Notes: a model not told the origin generated them from the letters alone. A DNA stretch of 21,296 nucleotides from Deltaproteobacteria bacterium (GCA_019314425.1 JAFCZI010000030.1:1-21296), one strand, 5' to 3'. Counted from the stretch's first letter, positions 6,819 to 15,335 are shown. Translations and numbers: made by a program.

Positions 6819-7777
6819 TAAAGCCTTATCCTCGGGTCCACAGCCAGATAAAGCAGGTCTGAGATAAAGGTTCCTGCCAGAACCAGCACTGCGGAGAGGA
6901 AATTGACGGTCAGAATAATGGGGTAATCCCTGGCCAGAATGGCTTCATAAGCCATCCTCCCCATCCCCGGCCAGGAGAAAATAGATTCAATAATGACAGA
7001 CCCGCCGATCAGACCCGGCAGAATCAATCCAAACATGGTGACAAAGGGTAGCAGCGCGTTTCGAAGGGCATGTTTGTAGTGGACTTGATCCGGTGGAAGC
7101 CCCTTGGCCCGGGCGGTTCGAACATAGTCCTGTCCTTCCACCTCAAGCATCTGGCTTCGCACGTACCGGGAGAGAACCGCGATGCCCCCCGTGGCGCCCA
7201 GAAGAGAGGGGATGAGAAGATGCCAGATTCGATCCATAAAAAGATTGGGCCAGGACGCATCCCCCATGCCGAATGTCTCCATGCCGATCACCGGTACATG
7301 CAAAACCCTCACCACGAGAATAATCAGAATGTAGGCGAAAAAGAAGCCGGGGATCGAAATCAGAAAATAAGAAAAAAACGTGGCGCTGCGGTCGTAAATG
7401 CCGCCCCTGTGAATGGCCGACCGGATGCCCACCGGAAAAGAGAGGGTCCAGGTCAGAAGTGTACCGACAATAAACAGGGGAAGGCTGTTTAAAAACCGTT
7501 CCCAGATTTTACCGAGTACCGACTGATTGTCTTTCCAGGAGACGATTTTCCCCGTAAAAAGATCCCGATAAAAATAGACATACTGCTCATACAAAGGCTT
7601 ATCCAGGTGAAATTCCTTATGAAACCGTTCCACCATCTCCGGGGTAAACTTCGGGTTCATGGGATCGATCTGGCTCGGTTCCCCCGGTGCCAGATGGATA
7701 ATCAGAAATGACACGATGGATACAAAGAAGAGGGTAATGGTTTTTTGAATGACGCTTCGTCCGATAAATGAAAACAT
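6818..7777 (-). CDS. oppB: Peptide ABC transporter permease, OppB type
   Basis: 319 residues, normal for OppB/DppB. The N-terminal helix (FFVSIVSFLIIHLAPG) is followed by a periplasmic stretch, LDKPLYEQYVYFYRDLFTG, as in the family. Then come five further helices, the ATPase-contacting loop RTARAKGLPPDQVHYKHALRNALLP, and the C-terminal ARDYPIILTVNF...DPRIRL. The middle (FPVGIRSAIHRGGIYD) also recalls the YejB branch, so peptide-like compounds other than plain oligopeptides are possible substrates. It is the first gene of the operon. The 5' region is short and contains a 66-base intergenic repeat that begins 10 bases before the start. No solute-binding protein gene precedes it, which is odd for this importer type. 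Confidence 0.88.
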   Translation of the reverse strand: MFSFIGRSVIQKTITLFFVSIVSFLIIHLAPGEPSQIDPMNPKFTPEMVERFHKEFHLDKPLYEQYVYFYRDLFTGKIVSWKDNQSVLGKIWERFLNSLPLFIVGTLLTWTLSFPVGIRSAIHRGGIYDRSATFFSYFLISIPGFFFAYILIILVVRVLHVPVIGMETFGMGDASWPNLFMDRIWHLLIPSLLGATGGIAVLSRYVRSQMLEVEGQDYVRTARAKGLPPDQVHYKHALRNALLPFVTMFGLILPGLIGGSVIIESIFSWPGMGRMAYEAILARDYPIILTVNFLSAVLVLAGTFISDLLYLAVDPRIRL

Positions 7778-7786
7778 GAAAAATAC

Positions 7787-7852
7787 CTAACGCGGGCTGT
7801 GCCCACAACCCAAATGGCTTCACACAAAGGCGCAAAGGTTTTCTTGTTTTTT
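7787..7852 (-). repeat. 66-base intergenic repeat, copy A
   Basis: Read on the minus strand, it begins AAAAAACAAGAAAACCTTTG and ends AGCCCGCGTTAG. By eye about 59 of 66 bases match 20074-20139 on the plus strand, so the two copies are inverted relative to each other. The core CTTTGCGCCTTTGTGTGA is shared with the hairpin at 15336. This copy ends 10 bases before the oppB start codon and so lies in its leader. Confidence 0.75.
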
Positions 7853-7925
7853 GTAACAGAAAACTAGGAACTAAAGTTGTTTGAATGATTGGACATCCAT
7901 AAATAAAAATATAGGAGGTCCAACC

Positions 7926-8324
7926 ATGTTAGAAAATCTATTCACCTACCCGACCGTTCGTGCCCGTCAAAAAAAGGCACCGTTATTTGAGGAGCGCGAT
8001 TGTTATCTTGCATATCGTGCAAAAGATGGGTGCGCACATCAAACTTTGTTGCGTATTGCCCGTGAGCTTCTCCAAATCGTTCAAGTACTCGATATTCCTT
8101 CTACACCGGATGTAAAGCCCAAACATATCAAATCAGCAGCAAACCGGTGGGCAAGGGAGCAATGTCGTCGTGGACGTGCCCACACTTTGAAATGGTCTCG
8201 CAGATTGTTCATTCAGGTGGCAACCGACTGGCGCCATTTCCTGGGCCGACTGGATAAGCTTACAGTGGCTCCCCCTTCGTTTGCCGGGTTTGCCCGCGGA
8301 CTTCACTTCTGGTCAGATGGTTAA
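7926..8324 (+). pseudogene. N-terminal fragment of a tyrosine-recombinase-type integrase
   Basis: 132 residues from ATG 7926, chosen because AGGAGGT lies 7 bases upstream. Seen: YPTVRARQKKAPLFEERDCY, then CAHQTLLRIARELLQIVQVL, KHIKSAANRWAREQ, and ATDWRHFLGRL. These recall the SAM-like N-terminal domain of XerC/D-related integrases that occur in transposon-type recombinase sets (PL.eeR..yl.....G.s..tLr..a..L ... W..a..rF...A..Wl.flg.L). The catalytic domain with R..H.R..Y is absent: the frame ends at FARGLHFWSDG, inside a direct repeat. It lies between the opp operon and the Lon-like gene, both on the other strand, so it is most likely the remnant of an inserted element. A small stand-alone DNA-binding protein is possible but less likely. 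Confidence 0.5.
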
Positions 8325-8339
8325 TCTTTGGTCAGATGG
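8310..8339 (+). repeat. 11-base direct repeat at the end of the integrase fragment
   Basis: TGGTCAGATGG occurs at 8310-8320 and again at 8329-8339, with start points 19 bases apart. The first copy encodes the last residues of the fragment. It may be a scar of the deletion that removed the rest of the integrase, or a recombination or target-site trace. Confidence 0.55.
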
Positions 8340-8393
8340 GAATTGGACCTTCCAGCCCTCACCCATTGGGTAACAACAACCAATTTTATCCCG

Positions 8394-10868
8394 CTAACGC
8401 GGAAATCCCAAGATTTCGGATTTATCTTGGCGCGACGATGTTGGAACGGCAAAATTCTTAAGGCCTTCCGCCAGTTCCTTCAGTTTATCATCCACCCGTT
8501 GATTGATGGAACCTTTGGGATAGGACCCGTCCGCCTTTCTTGCTCCGGCTTTTTTTCCGGTCAAAATTTCAATGCCTTGATCGATGGTCTTAACGGGATA
8601 CACATGGAATCGGCCCTTGCTGATCGCCTCCACCACGTCCTGCCTGAGCATGAGATCTTTCACATTGCTCTCGGGTATCATCACACCCTGCGAATTATGG
8701 GCGTCTTTTTTCCGGCAGCAGTCAAAAAAACCTTCAATTTTTTCATTGACCCCCCCGATGGCCTGGATCTGACCGTTCTGGTTCACCGAACCGGTCACGC
8801 CAAGACACTGTTTGACGGGAATCTCGGAAAGGCTGCTCAAAAGTGCGTAGATTTCGGTGGAAGAAGCGCTGTCGCCGTCCACGCCGCCATAGGATTGTTC
8901 AAACGCAATGCTGGCGCTCATGGTCAGGGGTTTGTCCTGGGCATATTTTTTCCTGAGATAGCCCCCCAGTATCAGCACTCCCTTGTTATGGGTACTGCCT
9001 GACAAATCCGCTTCCCGTTCAATGTTGATAATGCCGGCACGACCCATGGCGGTGGAGCAGGTAATGCGGGACGGTTTACCGAACATGTAATCGCCCATGG
9101 CATAAACCGCCAGCCCATTCACCTGGCCCACCACTTCGCCTTCAAGGTCGATCATGATTGTTCCGCGATCAATCATGTCCTGCAGGTGTTCCTCCACCAT
9201 ACCGGATCTGAATTTTCGGGATTCGATGACCTTTTCCACATGGTTTGCGGAAACCGTTGTTGCTTTCTCTTCGCCTGCCACATAATCGGCTTCTCTCACC
9301 AGATCGGTCAATTGTGGAAAACTGGTGGTAATCTTTTCCTGGCGACCCGTCATGCGAACAGCCTGTTCCATCAGGAGCGCCACCGCCGTCCGGTCAAAGG
9401 GTTTCAGCTTCTCCTCCATGGTTTTCATCCTGATGAACCGAGAAATTTGCTGAATGCTCTCGTCTGTTTTGTCCATGGCGGTGTCAAAATCAGCCCTCAC
9501 TTTGAACACCTTGCGCATGTCAGGGTCATAATTGAGCAGCAGGTGATAGAGATAGGCATCTCCAATGACCACAATCTTGATATCCAGATCGATGGGCTCA
9601 GGCTTCAGGCCGCTGGTGGTAAACAGGTAAAAGGGATCATAGGTTTGAATTTCGAGTTTTTCACTTTTGAGCGCCCGTTTGAGCGCTTGCCACACGCCCG
9701 GCTCCTGGATGGCATCCAGAAGATTAATGATCAGGTAGCCGCCCAGGGCCTTTAAGAGAGACCCGGCCTTTATTTTACTGAAATCCGTGCGCCAGACGCC
9801 GGCCCGGTCTACAATCCGTTCGATGCTGCCGAAAATGTTGCGGTATGTGGGATAGCTCTCAACAACAACGGGGGGCGCATTCTGATCACTGTTGTCCACC
9901 AGCAGATTGACCTGATAAGGTTGGAAACGATCTCCATCGGCAGACAAGGGGGAGGGCATGCCCGGAATCTGAGGCGGTTGTTGCAGGTTGAAAATCTGCA
10001 GGTTGTCCGCCATATCTTCCAACATGTTTTGAAAATGGGTCTTAAGCCTTTTGTTTTTGTGCTTTTTGATCAGCGGTTTCGCCAGGTCCGACGCATTGTC
10101 CATGAAGGTCTGCCGGTCCATCTCTTCGATTTTTTCCTGGGCCTCTTTTTGCAGGTCTCTCAATTCAATGAAAATCTGTTCGACCCGTTCCTTAAGTTTG
10201 CCGTACTTTTCCTTCATGGTTTCAAATTCATCCCCGGGGAAACGGCCTTTCTCAACCATGGCTTCAACCTGGTCGAGGTGGATCGGGTTTCCGTCCACCA
10301 ACGGCATTACCTCAGGGCGTTTGATTTGACCCACTTGAACATCCACCAGGGTAAACCCTTCTTTTTTGACCTTTTCATCGAGGCTTTTGAAAAGCCCTTT
10401 CCCCCTGGCCTCATAGGCCACCATGATTTCCTTCTTGGTGTTGATATACTCCTGGCTTTCAAAGATCATGGGAATCTGCTTTTTGAGCAATGTCACAAAG
10501 CCATGAACATCTTTCTTAAAACCGATTCCCTTACCACCCTTCAGGCGAAGGAGTATGGGGGCCTCGGGATTTTTGAAATTATTGATATAGCAGAGGTCAT
10601 CCGGAACCCGCTCTTTTTCGGAGATCGCTTCCAGAACCTTCTTGACCGTGGACATCCGTCCACTGCCGGGCATGCCGGTGACAAAAACATTGTACCCCTG
10701 GCTGTTAATGCCCATCCCGAATTTGAAAGCCTCAACAGCCCTTTTTTGACCCACAATTTCATCCAGCGGTTCCAGGTCATCGGTGCTTTTAAAAGGCAGC
10801 GTAGCGGGATCAAGCCTCCAGCGGAGTTTATCGACGGGTACTTCCTCATAAGAAGTTTTTCCGGACAT
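8394..10868 (-). CDS. LonB-like AAA+ ATP-dependent protease
   Basis: 824 residues. The start ATG 10868 has AAGGAG 8 bases upstream. An N-terminal ATPase region (GQKRAVEAFKFGM, then GMPGSGR at 65-71) is interrupted by a long charged, probably coiled-coil segment (about 160-300). ATPase sequence resumes with ESYPTYRNIFGSIER, and the C-terminus is a Lon-type protease domain. The catalytic Ser is S667 (DGDSASSTE) and the Lys is K710 (GGVNEKIEG); their spacing of 43 equals that of the E. coli Lon dyad (S679/K722). This fits the Lon-related family with an AAA_32-type ATPase rather than classical LonA: there is no LonA N-terminal domain. The P-loop has Arg where Lys is usual, as I recall for relatives. 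No transmembrane helix is seen, so it is probably cytoplasmic quality control. It is likely a single-gene unit. Confidence 0.88.
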   Translation of the reverse strand: MSGKTSYEEVPVDKLRWRLDPATLPFKSTDDLEPLDEIVGQKRAVEAFKFGMGINSQGYNVFVTGMPGSGRMSTVKKVLEAISEKERVPDDLCYINNFKNPEAPILLRLKGGKGIGFKKDVHGFVTLLKKQIPMIFESQEYINTKKEIMVAYEARGKGLFKSLDEKVKKEGFTLVDVQVGQIKRPEVMPLVDGNPIHLDQVEAMVEKGRFPGDEFETMKEKYGKLKERVEQIFIELRDLQKEAQEKIEEMDRQTFMDNASDLAKPLIKKHKNKRLKTHFQNMLEDMADNLQIFNLQQPPQIPGMPSPLSADGDRFQPYQVNLLVDNSDQNAPPVVVESYPTYRNIFGSIERIVDRAGVWRTDFSKIKAGSLLKALGGYLIINLLDAIQEPGVWQALKRALKSEKLEIQTYDPFYLFTTSGLKPEPIDLDIKIVVIGDAYLYHLLLNYDPDMRKVFKVRADFDTAMDKTDESIQQISRFIRMKTMEEKLKPFDRTAVALLMEQAVRMTGRQEKITTSFPQLTDLVREADYVAGEEKATTVSANHVEKVIESRKFRSGMVEEHLQDMIDRGTIMIDLEGEVVGQVNGLAVYAMGDYMFGKPSRITCSTAMGRAGIINIEREADLSGSTHNKGVLILGGYLRKKYAQDKPLTMSASIAFEQSYGGVDGDSASSTEIYALLSSLSEIPVKQCLGVTGSVNQNGQIQAIGGVNEKIEGFFDCCRKKDAHNSQGVMIPESNVKDLMLRQDVVEAISKGRFHVYPVKTIDQGIEILTGKKAGARKADGSYPKGSINQRVDDKLKELAEGLKNFAVPTSSRQDKSEILGFPR

Positions 10869-10939
10869 AGATCAATCTCCTTTTGGGTTCGTGTCCATCC
10901 GCAAATGGCCAATTTCCCCGATTTCGGTGTCAGGCTAAA

Positions 10940-10957
10940 GCGGACACACAGGTCCGC
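10940..10957 (-). terminator. Possible terminator after the formyltransferase gene
   Basis: On the minus strand, GCGGAC and GTCCGC form a perfect 6-bp stem around a 6-base loop, followed by only TTTA. It lies just after the stop of the formyltransferase-like gene. The poor T tract keeps this tentative. Confidence 0.35.
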
Positions 10958-10965
10958 CCTTCTGT

Positions 10966-11763
10966 TTATTCACGGCACCCCTGGGAGACAGGTGAGCCAT
11001 CCAGGTAAACCTGGCCCTGCGAGTCAAAAGCAAAACGTCCCCGGGCAATGAGTTCGATGGTGCGTGGAAATATTTTCCAGTCCCCCGCTTCCTTGAGTTG
11101 TTCCTGGTGGTGATCCACAACCCGTTCAAGCCGGCTGTGGTCTTTTTCTAAATCCTTCAGGGGTTCGGGAAGCATTACGGGAAGTGGATCGGAAACCATG
11201 AGAATAGGTCCCGTGTCCACGCCGTCGTCCGTCCACAGGGTTGAGGATCGCAGCACCCGTTCCCCGGCGTAAATGGCATCATGAACCGCCTGGTCTCCCA
11301 CATATTTTCTGTTGCCGTGGGAATCCAGCAGCGAAAGGTCGGCCGGATGCACATTGACACATCGGCCAAGCGTCGTATAGCTCATATAGCCGCCGAGGGC
11401 GATGACATCAATATGAAAGACCTTCACCAGCGTCTCGGCCACCCGATCATAGGCCCGTCTTGCCGCAAGCCCTTCCTCGGTTGCAACGGTTCGCCTGATA
11501 GCGTTTCGGGAATGAAACACCCTGATGTCATAGGTGAAATAGGGCAGGCCATTTTCAAGCGCAATTTTTTCACCGGCAGAAACACCATCGGAGCGGTCGC
11601 TGAAAATAAAAACGGTCTCAAAGGGAGACCGGTCGTCCTGTGCCCCAAGGGCTTTCTCATGCGCCAGCAGCCGCATGATATTGGTGCCCGAACCGGACAT
11701 GAAGGCGGCTACCCGCATGGGTCTTTGATGCTCCGCAGGGTCAAAAATGGGGGTCAGGGTCAT
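10966..11763 (-). CDS. PurN-like formyltransferase (formyl-THF-dependent fold)
   Basis: 265 residues, against about 210 for usual PurN. Seen: MSGSGTN at 22-28 (the GSGTN phosphate loop of glycinamide ribonucleotide formyltransferases), NVHPADLS with N137 and H139, and DDGVDTGPILM with D183. These three match the catalytic Asn-His-Asp of the family. Extra stretches occur after the P-loop (QDDRSPFET) and near FHSRNAIRR, and the C-terminus adds about 30 residues ending in a predicted strand pair. The ATG overlaps the stop of the PGK-like gene (ATGA, 4 bases), so the two are made together. Purine synthesis is the obvious guess, but partnership with a divergent kinase instead of other pur genes leaves room for a different acceptor. 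Confidence 0.75.
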   Translation of the reverse strand: MTLTPIFDPAEHQRPMRVAAFMSGSGTNIMRLLAHEKALGAQDDRSPFETVFIFSDRSDGVSAGEKIALENGLPYFTYDIRVFHSRNAIRRTVATEEGLAARRAYDRVAETLVKVFHIDVIALGGYMSYTTLGRCVNVHPADLSLLDSHGNRKYVGDQAVHDAIYAGERVLRSSTLWTDDGVDTGPILMVSDPLPVMLPEPLKDLEKDHSRLERVVDHHQEQLKEAGDWKIFPRTIELIARGRFAFDSQGQVYLDGSPVSQGCRE

Positions 11764-13064
11764 GCCCTTTCCTCCCCGAGCAATACCTCAAAAGGCTTCA
11801 TTTTGTAGGGGCTCCCCTGTTCAATGGCGGAAAGGACACTGCCGCCGCCTGTAAAATAGTAGGTCTTCGGGTCGTCAAGACCTTTCAGATAGTCACCGGG
11901 GCAGAGATTCCTCAGTTCCTGGAGCGTATCGCCACCCGCATAAAGTTTCGTGGCGGAAGTGTTCCGGTTAATGAGCTGATAAAGCGCTCGCGAACCTTCG
12001 AAAAACAGCGGCATCAGACCCATCACCGCATTCGCAAAAATGGTTCGGGCCGACCCGATGACCTCCATGATGTGCGGGTCCTGAAACGATTTTTCATGGA
12101 CATCCAGGATATATTTCAGACGGCTGCCTTCTTTCAACTGCGCGGTTTCAACCCGGCGATACCCACCATCGGTTCGTTCCCCGGCGCTGTCCGACTCCAC
12201 CAGCATCGGCATTTCCAAAATCTTTCCTTCGGTTCGATCCAGATCAACCAGTTCCTTTGCCAGCGCCTTGTCTTCCTCTGAAACCCCGTTGATGGTCGCC
12301 CCGTACTTTGCTGAAAGGAAGGTATTGTACATGAGCCCGCCGAGGATCAGGTGATCCACCGTGTTGTAAAGGGCCTTGAGGGGGCCGATTTTGGTGTCGT
12401 ACTTGGCGCCGGCCACTACCCCCACAAAGGGTCTCTCCGGTTCCAGAACGTGATACAGGTTGGCAATTTCTTTTTGAAGCAGATTCCCTGCATATGAAGG
12501 CAGGCGGGTGGCCACATTGTAGGTGGACACTGCTACGCCCCAGGATCCAAATGCGTCATTCACAAAGACATCGGCCATGGCAGCCAATTCCGTTGCAAGG
12601 GTATCTTTTTCAGGCCCCTTGCTCTCTTCTCCCGCAAACCAACGTGAATTGGGGAGATAAACCATGTCAAACACGCCCTCTCGAAGGGCCTCAAGCGTTG
12701 GTTTTATGGAATCATCAATGTGGGTAATCCCCTTTTGGGGGTCCACGGGGAACTCCTGTGGGTGGATTTTAACGGGCAGTTTCTGTTCGAGATAGCGCAC
12801 AATGGGCAATACGGACTGGTCTTCCCGGCACGAAATCATGCCGGTTTTTTTGTCCCTGGGACGGCCCACATGGCTCATGAGTATCGGCTTGCCCCCCGCC
12901 GCAGCGATGGCGTAAAGGGTGCCGATGGTGGCATCGATGCGGTACGGATCTTTGATGACACCCTTTTTCACCACGTTATGGTCTACCCGCAACAAAACCA
13001 CCTTATCTTTCAGATCCGCTTGCTGGATCAATTTCAACCGGGGATCCAGTTTTCCTTTTTCCAT
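11760..13064 (-). CDS. Phosphoglycerate kinase family protein, divergent
   Basis: 434 residues from ATG 13064, with GGAGG about 7 bases upstream. A longer frame to 13163 has no ribosome site and would run across the divergent promoter region. Family marks kept: RVDHN (26-30, canonical RVDFN), YRID, SHVGRPRDKK (H65, R68), NSRW, FVNDAFG, GAKYDTKIG, GGDTLQEL and FTGGGSVLSAIEQG. Changed: the segment after FVNDAFG lacks the Arg that contacts 3-phosphoglycerate in known PGKs (FGSWGVAVST against FGTAHRAxAST). The WNGPxGVFE block is FANAVMGLMP, and GGGMAxTF is GGLMYNTF. It may therefore be a glycolytic/gluconeogenic PGK of a divergent branch or a kinase for another acyl phosphate. It overlaps the formyltransferase-like gene by 4 bases. 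Confidence 0.82.
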   Translation of the reverse strand: MEKGKLDPRLKLIQQADLKDKVVLLRVDHNVVKKGVIKDPYRIDATIGTLYAIAAAGGKPILMSHVGRPRDKKTGMISCREDQSVLPIVRYLEQKLPVKIHPQEFPVDPQKGITHIDDSIKPTLEALREGVFDMVYLPNSRWFAGEESKGPEKDTLATELAAMADVFVNDAFGSWGVAVSTYNVATRLPSYAGNLLQKEIANLYHVLEPERPFVGVVAGAKYDTKIGPLKALYNTVDHLILGGLMYNTFLSAKYGATINGVSEEDKALAKELVDLDRTEGKILEMPMLVESDSAGERTDGGYRRVETAQLKEGSRLKYILDVHEKSFQDPHIMEVIGSARTIFANAVMGLMPLFFEGSRALYQLINRNTSATKLYAGGDTLQELRNLCPGDYLKGLDDPKTYYFTGGGSVLSAIEQGSPYKMKPFEVLLGEERA

Positions 13065-13163
13065 TTGGCATCCTCCAAGATTTTGGTTATAAGACTCAAT
13101 CACAAAAGAGTATATCTGGATATTCTTGCCGAATGGCACTGAAAAGTCAATAAGGATGATCAT

Positions 13164-13502
13164 ATGTTAGTGAGAAATATCAGTGATAAGGAAGTGCTGG
13201 ATACCACCTATCTGGCCCATGGGGGCGCTATTGCGCAGATGATTCTGGATCGGCGAAACCTGCAAGAAATCGGCTTTCTGGCCATCGCCCGGCTTGACCC
13301 CGGGAAGGAAATCGAGGCCCACGTGGACCCCATGGAGGAGATCTATTTCATCCTTCACGGTACGGGAGAAATGACTGTGGGAGATGAAGCCCGGCCCGTG
13401 AAACCGGGAGATGCCATTTGGATCCCCGTGGGGGACAGCCATGCTCTGCTGAACACGGGCGAAGAGCAGTTCGTGGTCCTGGTGGTGGCTTCCCCGGCCT
13501 GA
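13164..13502 (+). CDS. Small cupin-domain protein
   Basis: 112 residues from ATG 13164, with AAGGA 7 bases upstream. It is a single conserved barrel: PGKEIEAHVDPMEEIYFILHGTG is cupin motif 1, with one His (AHVD) and the Glu, the second His being replaced by Asp. VKPGDAIWIPVGDSHALLN is motif 2, with its His. A metal site of His, Glu, His (perhaps Asp) is therefore plausible. Cupins of this size serve as sugar isomerase, dioxygenase or ligand-sensing domains, and no specific role can be assigned. It is divergent from the PGK-like gene with 99 bases between the starts, so the two could share regulation. Confidence 0.85.
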   Translation: MLVRNISDKEVLDTTYLAHGGAIAQMILDRRNLQEIGFLAIARLDPGKEIEAHVDPMEEIYFILHGTGEMTVGDEARPVKPGDAIWIPVGDSHALLNTGEEQFVVLVVASPA

Positions 13503-13541
13503 TAGCGGGTCGGCGCTACTGAAAATTTACGGTTTTTTCCC

Positions 13542-13569
13542 TTGCTATGATAAGGGCTTTCTCTTATAT
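13542..13569 (+). promoter_or_regulatory. Weak promoter candidate for the PC4/YdbC-like gene
   Basis: TTGCTA (13542-13547) and TATATT (13564-13569) are spaced by 16 bases, about 80 bases before the ATG at 13648. Both boxes deviate from consensus, so this is only a candidate. Confidence 0.3.
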
Positions 13570-13647
13570 TCACTTCCTTTCGGTGGATGGGGCTTCCCTT
13601 CAGCCGTTTGGATCAATCGATAAAAACCATGAAAGGATAAGATATAG

Positions 13648-13899
13648 ATGGCATATGATGCAGAGAAGGATAAGGTGTTGGCTTCCTGGGAAAACGAAGA
13701 GACGGGGCTCCAGCTTTCAATCAACCAGTATGGAGATGCGGACCCCAAACTGCAGATCGGTCCCAGGACCTATACGCGAAAGGATGGAAAAAAGAGTTCC
13801 ACCAAAGCGGGTCGGCTCACCGTTGATGATGTGCTGTGGCTTAGTGAAACGCTTGAGGAAGTCGCTGATAAAATGAAAGAATTCTTTCTGGATGAGTGA
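13648..13899 (+). CDS. Small PC4/YdbC-like protein
   Basis: 83 residues from ATG 13648, with AAAGGAT about 9 bases upstream. The sequence VLASWENEETGLQLSINQYG, then PKLQIGPR, GRLTVDDVLWLSETLEEVADKM and an acidic tail suggests a beta-sheet followed by a C-terminal helix. This is the layout of the PC4-like, single-strand nucleic-acid-binding YdbC family (sheet, then LT.eE...L...L). The match is moderate and based on pattern memory; an unrelated small protein is possible. It stands alone between the cupin gene and the 3' end of glmM, which converges on it with 50 bases between the stops. Confidence 0.5.
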   Translation: MAYDAEKDKVLASWENEETGLQLSINQYGDADPKLQIGPRTYTRKDGKKSSTKAGRLTVDDVLWLSETLEEVADKMKEFFLDE

Positions 13900-13949
13900 T
13901 GAGTGGCGAGTGATCAGGGGGCAGGGGGCAGTTAGCCGGCATCAACTTG

Positions 13950-15314
13950 TCACTTGTTACGCCCCAGCGTTTTCCGGACCTGGTCGGCGATCTGCCCGCA
14001 ATACTTTTCCGTCATGGCCATTGTCGGGCCCTCAACCATAACGCGGCACATGTTTTGTGTTCCGGAGTAACGGACCAGCACGCGGCCCTCATCACCCAGC
14101 GCTGCTTCAACCTTTCGGACGATTTCCGCCACTTTCGGTACGGTTGCAATGTCGGGCTTTTCCCTGACCGGCACATTGATTAATTTTTGCGGGTATGCGT
14201 CCATCATTTGAGAGAGTTCGGAAAGGGGCTTGTTTTTCTCCAGCATGACTGCCAGAATCCGCAGCGCCGTGATGATGCCGTCGCTGGTGGTGTGGTGTTC
14301 CGAAAGGATGATATGCCCCGATTCCTCTCCACCGATAACCGCCCCCAGCCGTTGCATGTCCTTCAGAACATACCGGTCGCCCACCCGGGATTCATGACGG
14401 GAAATGCCATATCTTCCGCAGGCTTTGGTCAATCCCAGATTACTCATGACAGTACTGACCAGCAGGTTGCTCTTCAATCGACCCGCTTCTTTGAGTGCGC
14501 GGGCGCAAATCAGCAGAATCTGATCCCCGGTTAATTTCCGGCCCGTTTCATCCACGGCAATGAGTCTGTCCCCGTCTCCGTCAAAGGCAAACCCGGCGGC
14601 AGCCCCTTTTTTCTGAACTTTTGCCTCCAGGTCGGCGGTGTGTTGGGAACCGCATTGGTCGTTGATATTGCGGCCGTTCGGTTGGTTGTGAATCACGGTC
14701 AGATCGGCGCCCAGGGCCTTGAAAAGTTCAGGTGCGACTTCATGGGTGGCGCCATTGGCCGTGTCCAGAACGATCTTGATCCCCGCCATGGAGAGGGCAT
14801 CGGGAAAGTGCCGTTTTAAAAAGGACACATATCGTTCCGGAACATGGTTCAACGGCCGGATCCGGCCCAGATTTTCAGAGGAAGGCATGAATCCTGAAAT
14901 GGCGTCTTTGAGAATCAGTTCCTCAATGGCGCCTTCCTGATGGTCGGACAGTTTAAAGCCGTTTCCCCCAAAAATTTTGATGCCGTTATCCTGGAAAGGG
15001 TTGTGTGAAGCGGAAATGACGATCCCCGCATCGGCTTGGGTTTCGGTGGTGAAATATGCGATGGCCGGTGTGGGCAACACCCCGACGGGACACACATCCG
15101 CGCCCATGGATGTGATACCCGCCGAAAGCGCCCCTTCCAGCATGTCGCCTGAAATACGGGTATCTTTACCCATCACCACGATGGGCTTTCGGTCTTTGGC
15201 ATGCTCCCTGACGGTGATGGCAACCGCCTGTCCCACGCGAAAAGCGGTCGGGCCGTCCATGGGGTATCGATTGGCTTCGCCCCGGATACCGTCCGTGCCG
15301 AACAGTCTGCCCAT
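13950..15314 (-). CDS. glmM: Phosphoglucosamine mutase
   Basis: 454 residues, the family's normal size. The start ATG 15314 has GAGGAG about 8 bases upstream. It converts glucosamine-6-phosphate to glucosamine-1-phosphate for UDP-GlcNAc, peptidoglycan and LPS synthesis in the cytoplasm. Seen in order: FGTDGIRG at 5-12, phosphoserine loop ISASHNP with the reactive Ser at 103, metal loop FDGDGDR at 244-250, sugar-binding GGEESGHI, and phosphate-binding RYSGTQN near the C-terminus. Glucosamine specificity, rather than hexose, is favoured by the short, GlmM-like layout. The beta-helix protein gene lies upstream, 138 bases away on the same strand, across a repeat hairpin that may divide the transcripts. 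Confidence 0.95.
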   Translation of the reverse strand: MGRLFGTDGIRGEANRYPMDGPTAFRVGQAVAITVREHAKDRKPIVVMGKDTRISGDMLEGALSAGITSMGADVCPVGVLPTPAIAYFTTETQADAGIVISASHNPFQDNGIKIFGGNGFKLSDHQEGAIEELILKDAISGFMPSSENLGRIRPLNHVPERYVSFLKRHFPDALSMAGIKIVLDTANGATHEVAPELFKALGADLTVIHNQPNGRNINDQCGSQHTADLEAKVQKKGAAAGFAFDGDGDRLIAVDETGRKLTGDQILLICARALKEAGRLKSNLLVSTVMSNLGLTKACGRYGISRHESRVGDRYVLKDMQRLGAVIGGEESGHIILSEHHTTSDGIITALRILAVMLEKNKPLSELSQMMDAYPQKLINVPVREKPDIATVPKVAEIVRKVEAALGDEGRVLVRYSGTQNMCRVMVEGPTMAMTEKYCGQIADQVRKTLGRNK

Positions 15315-15335
15315 TGGGGGATCTCCTCTTTTTTA

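Noticed and set aside
8328..9002. Plus-strand frame of 224 residues
   Set aside because: It is the antisense shadow of the Lon-like protease gene; its sequence has no family resemblance and no ribosome site.
9921..11051. Plus-strand frame of 376 residues
   Set aside because: Antisense to the conserved Lon-like gene; low-complexity, His/Phe-rich translation typical of shadows.
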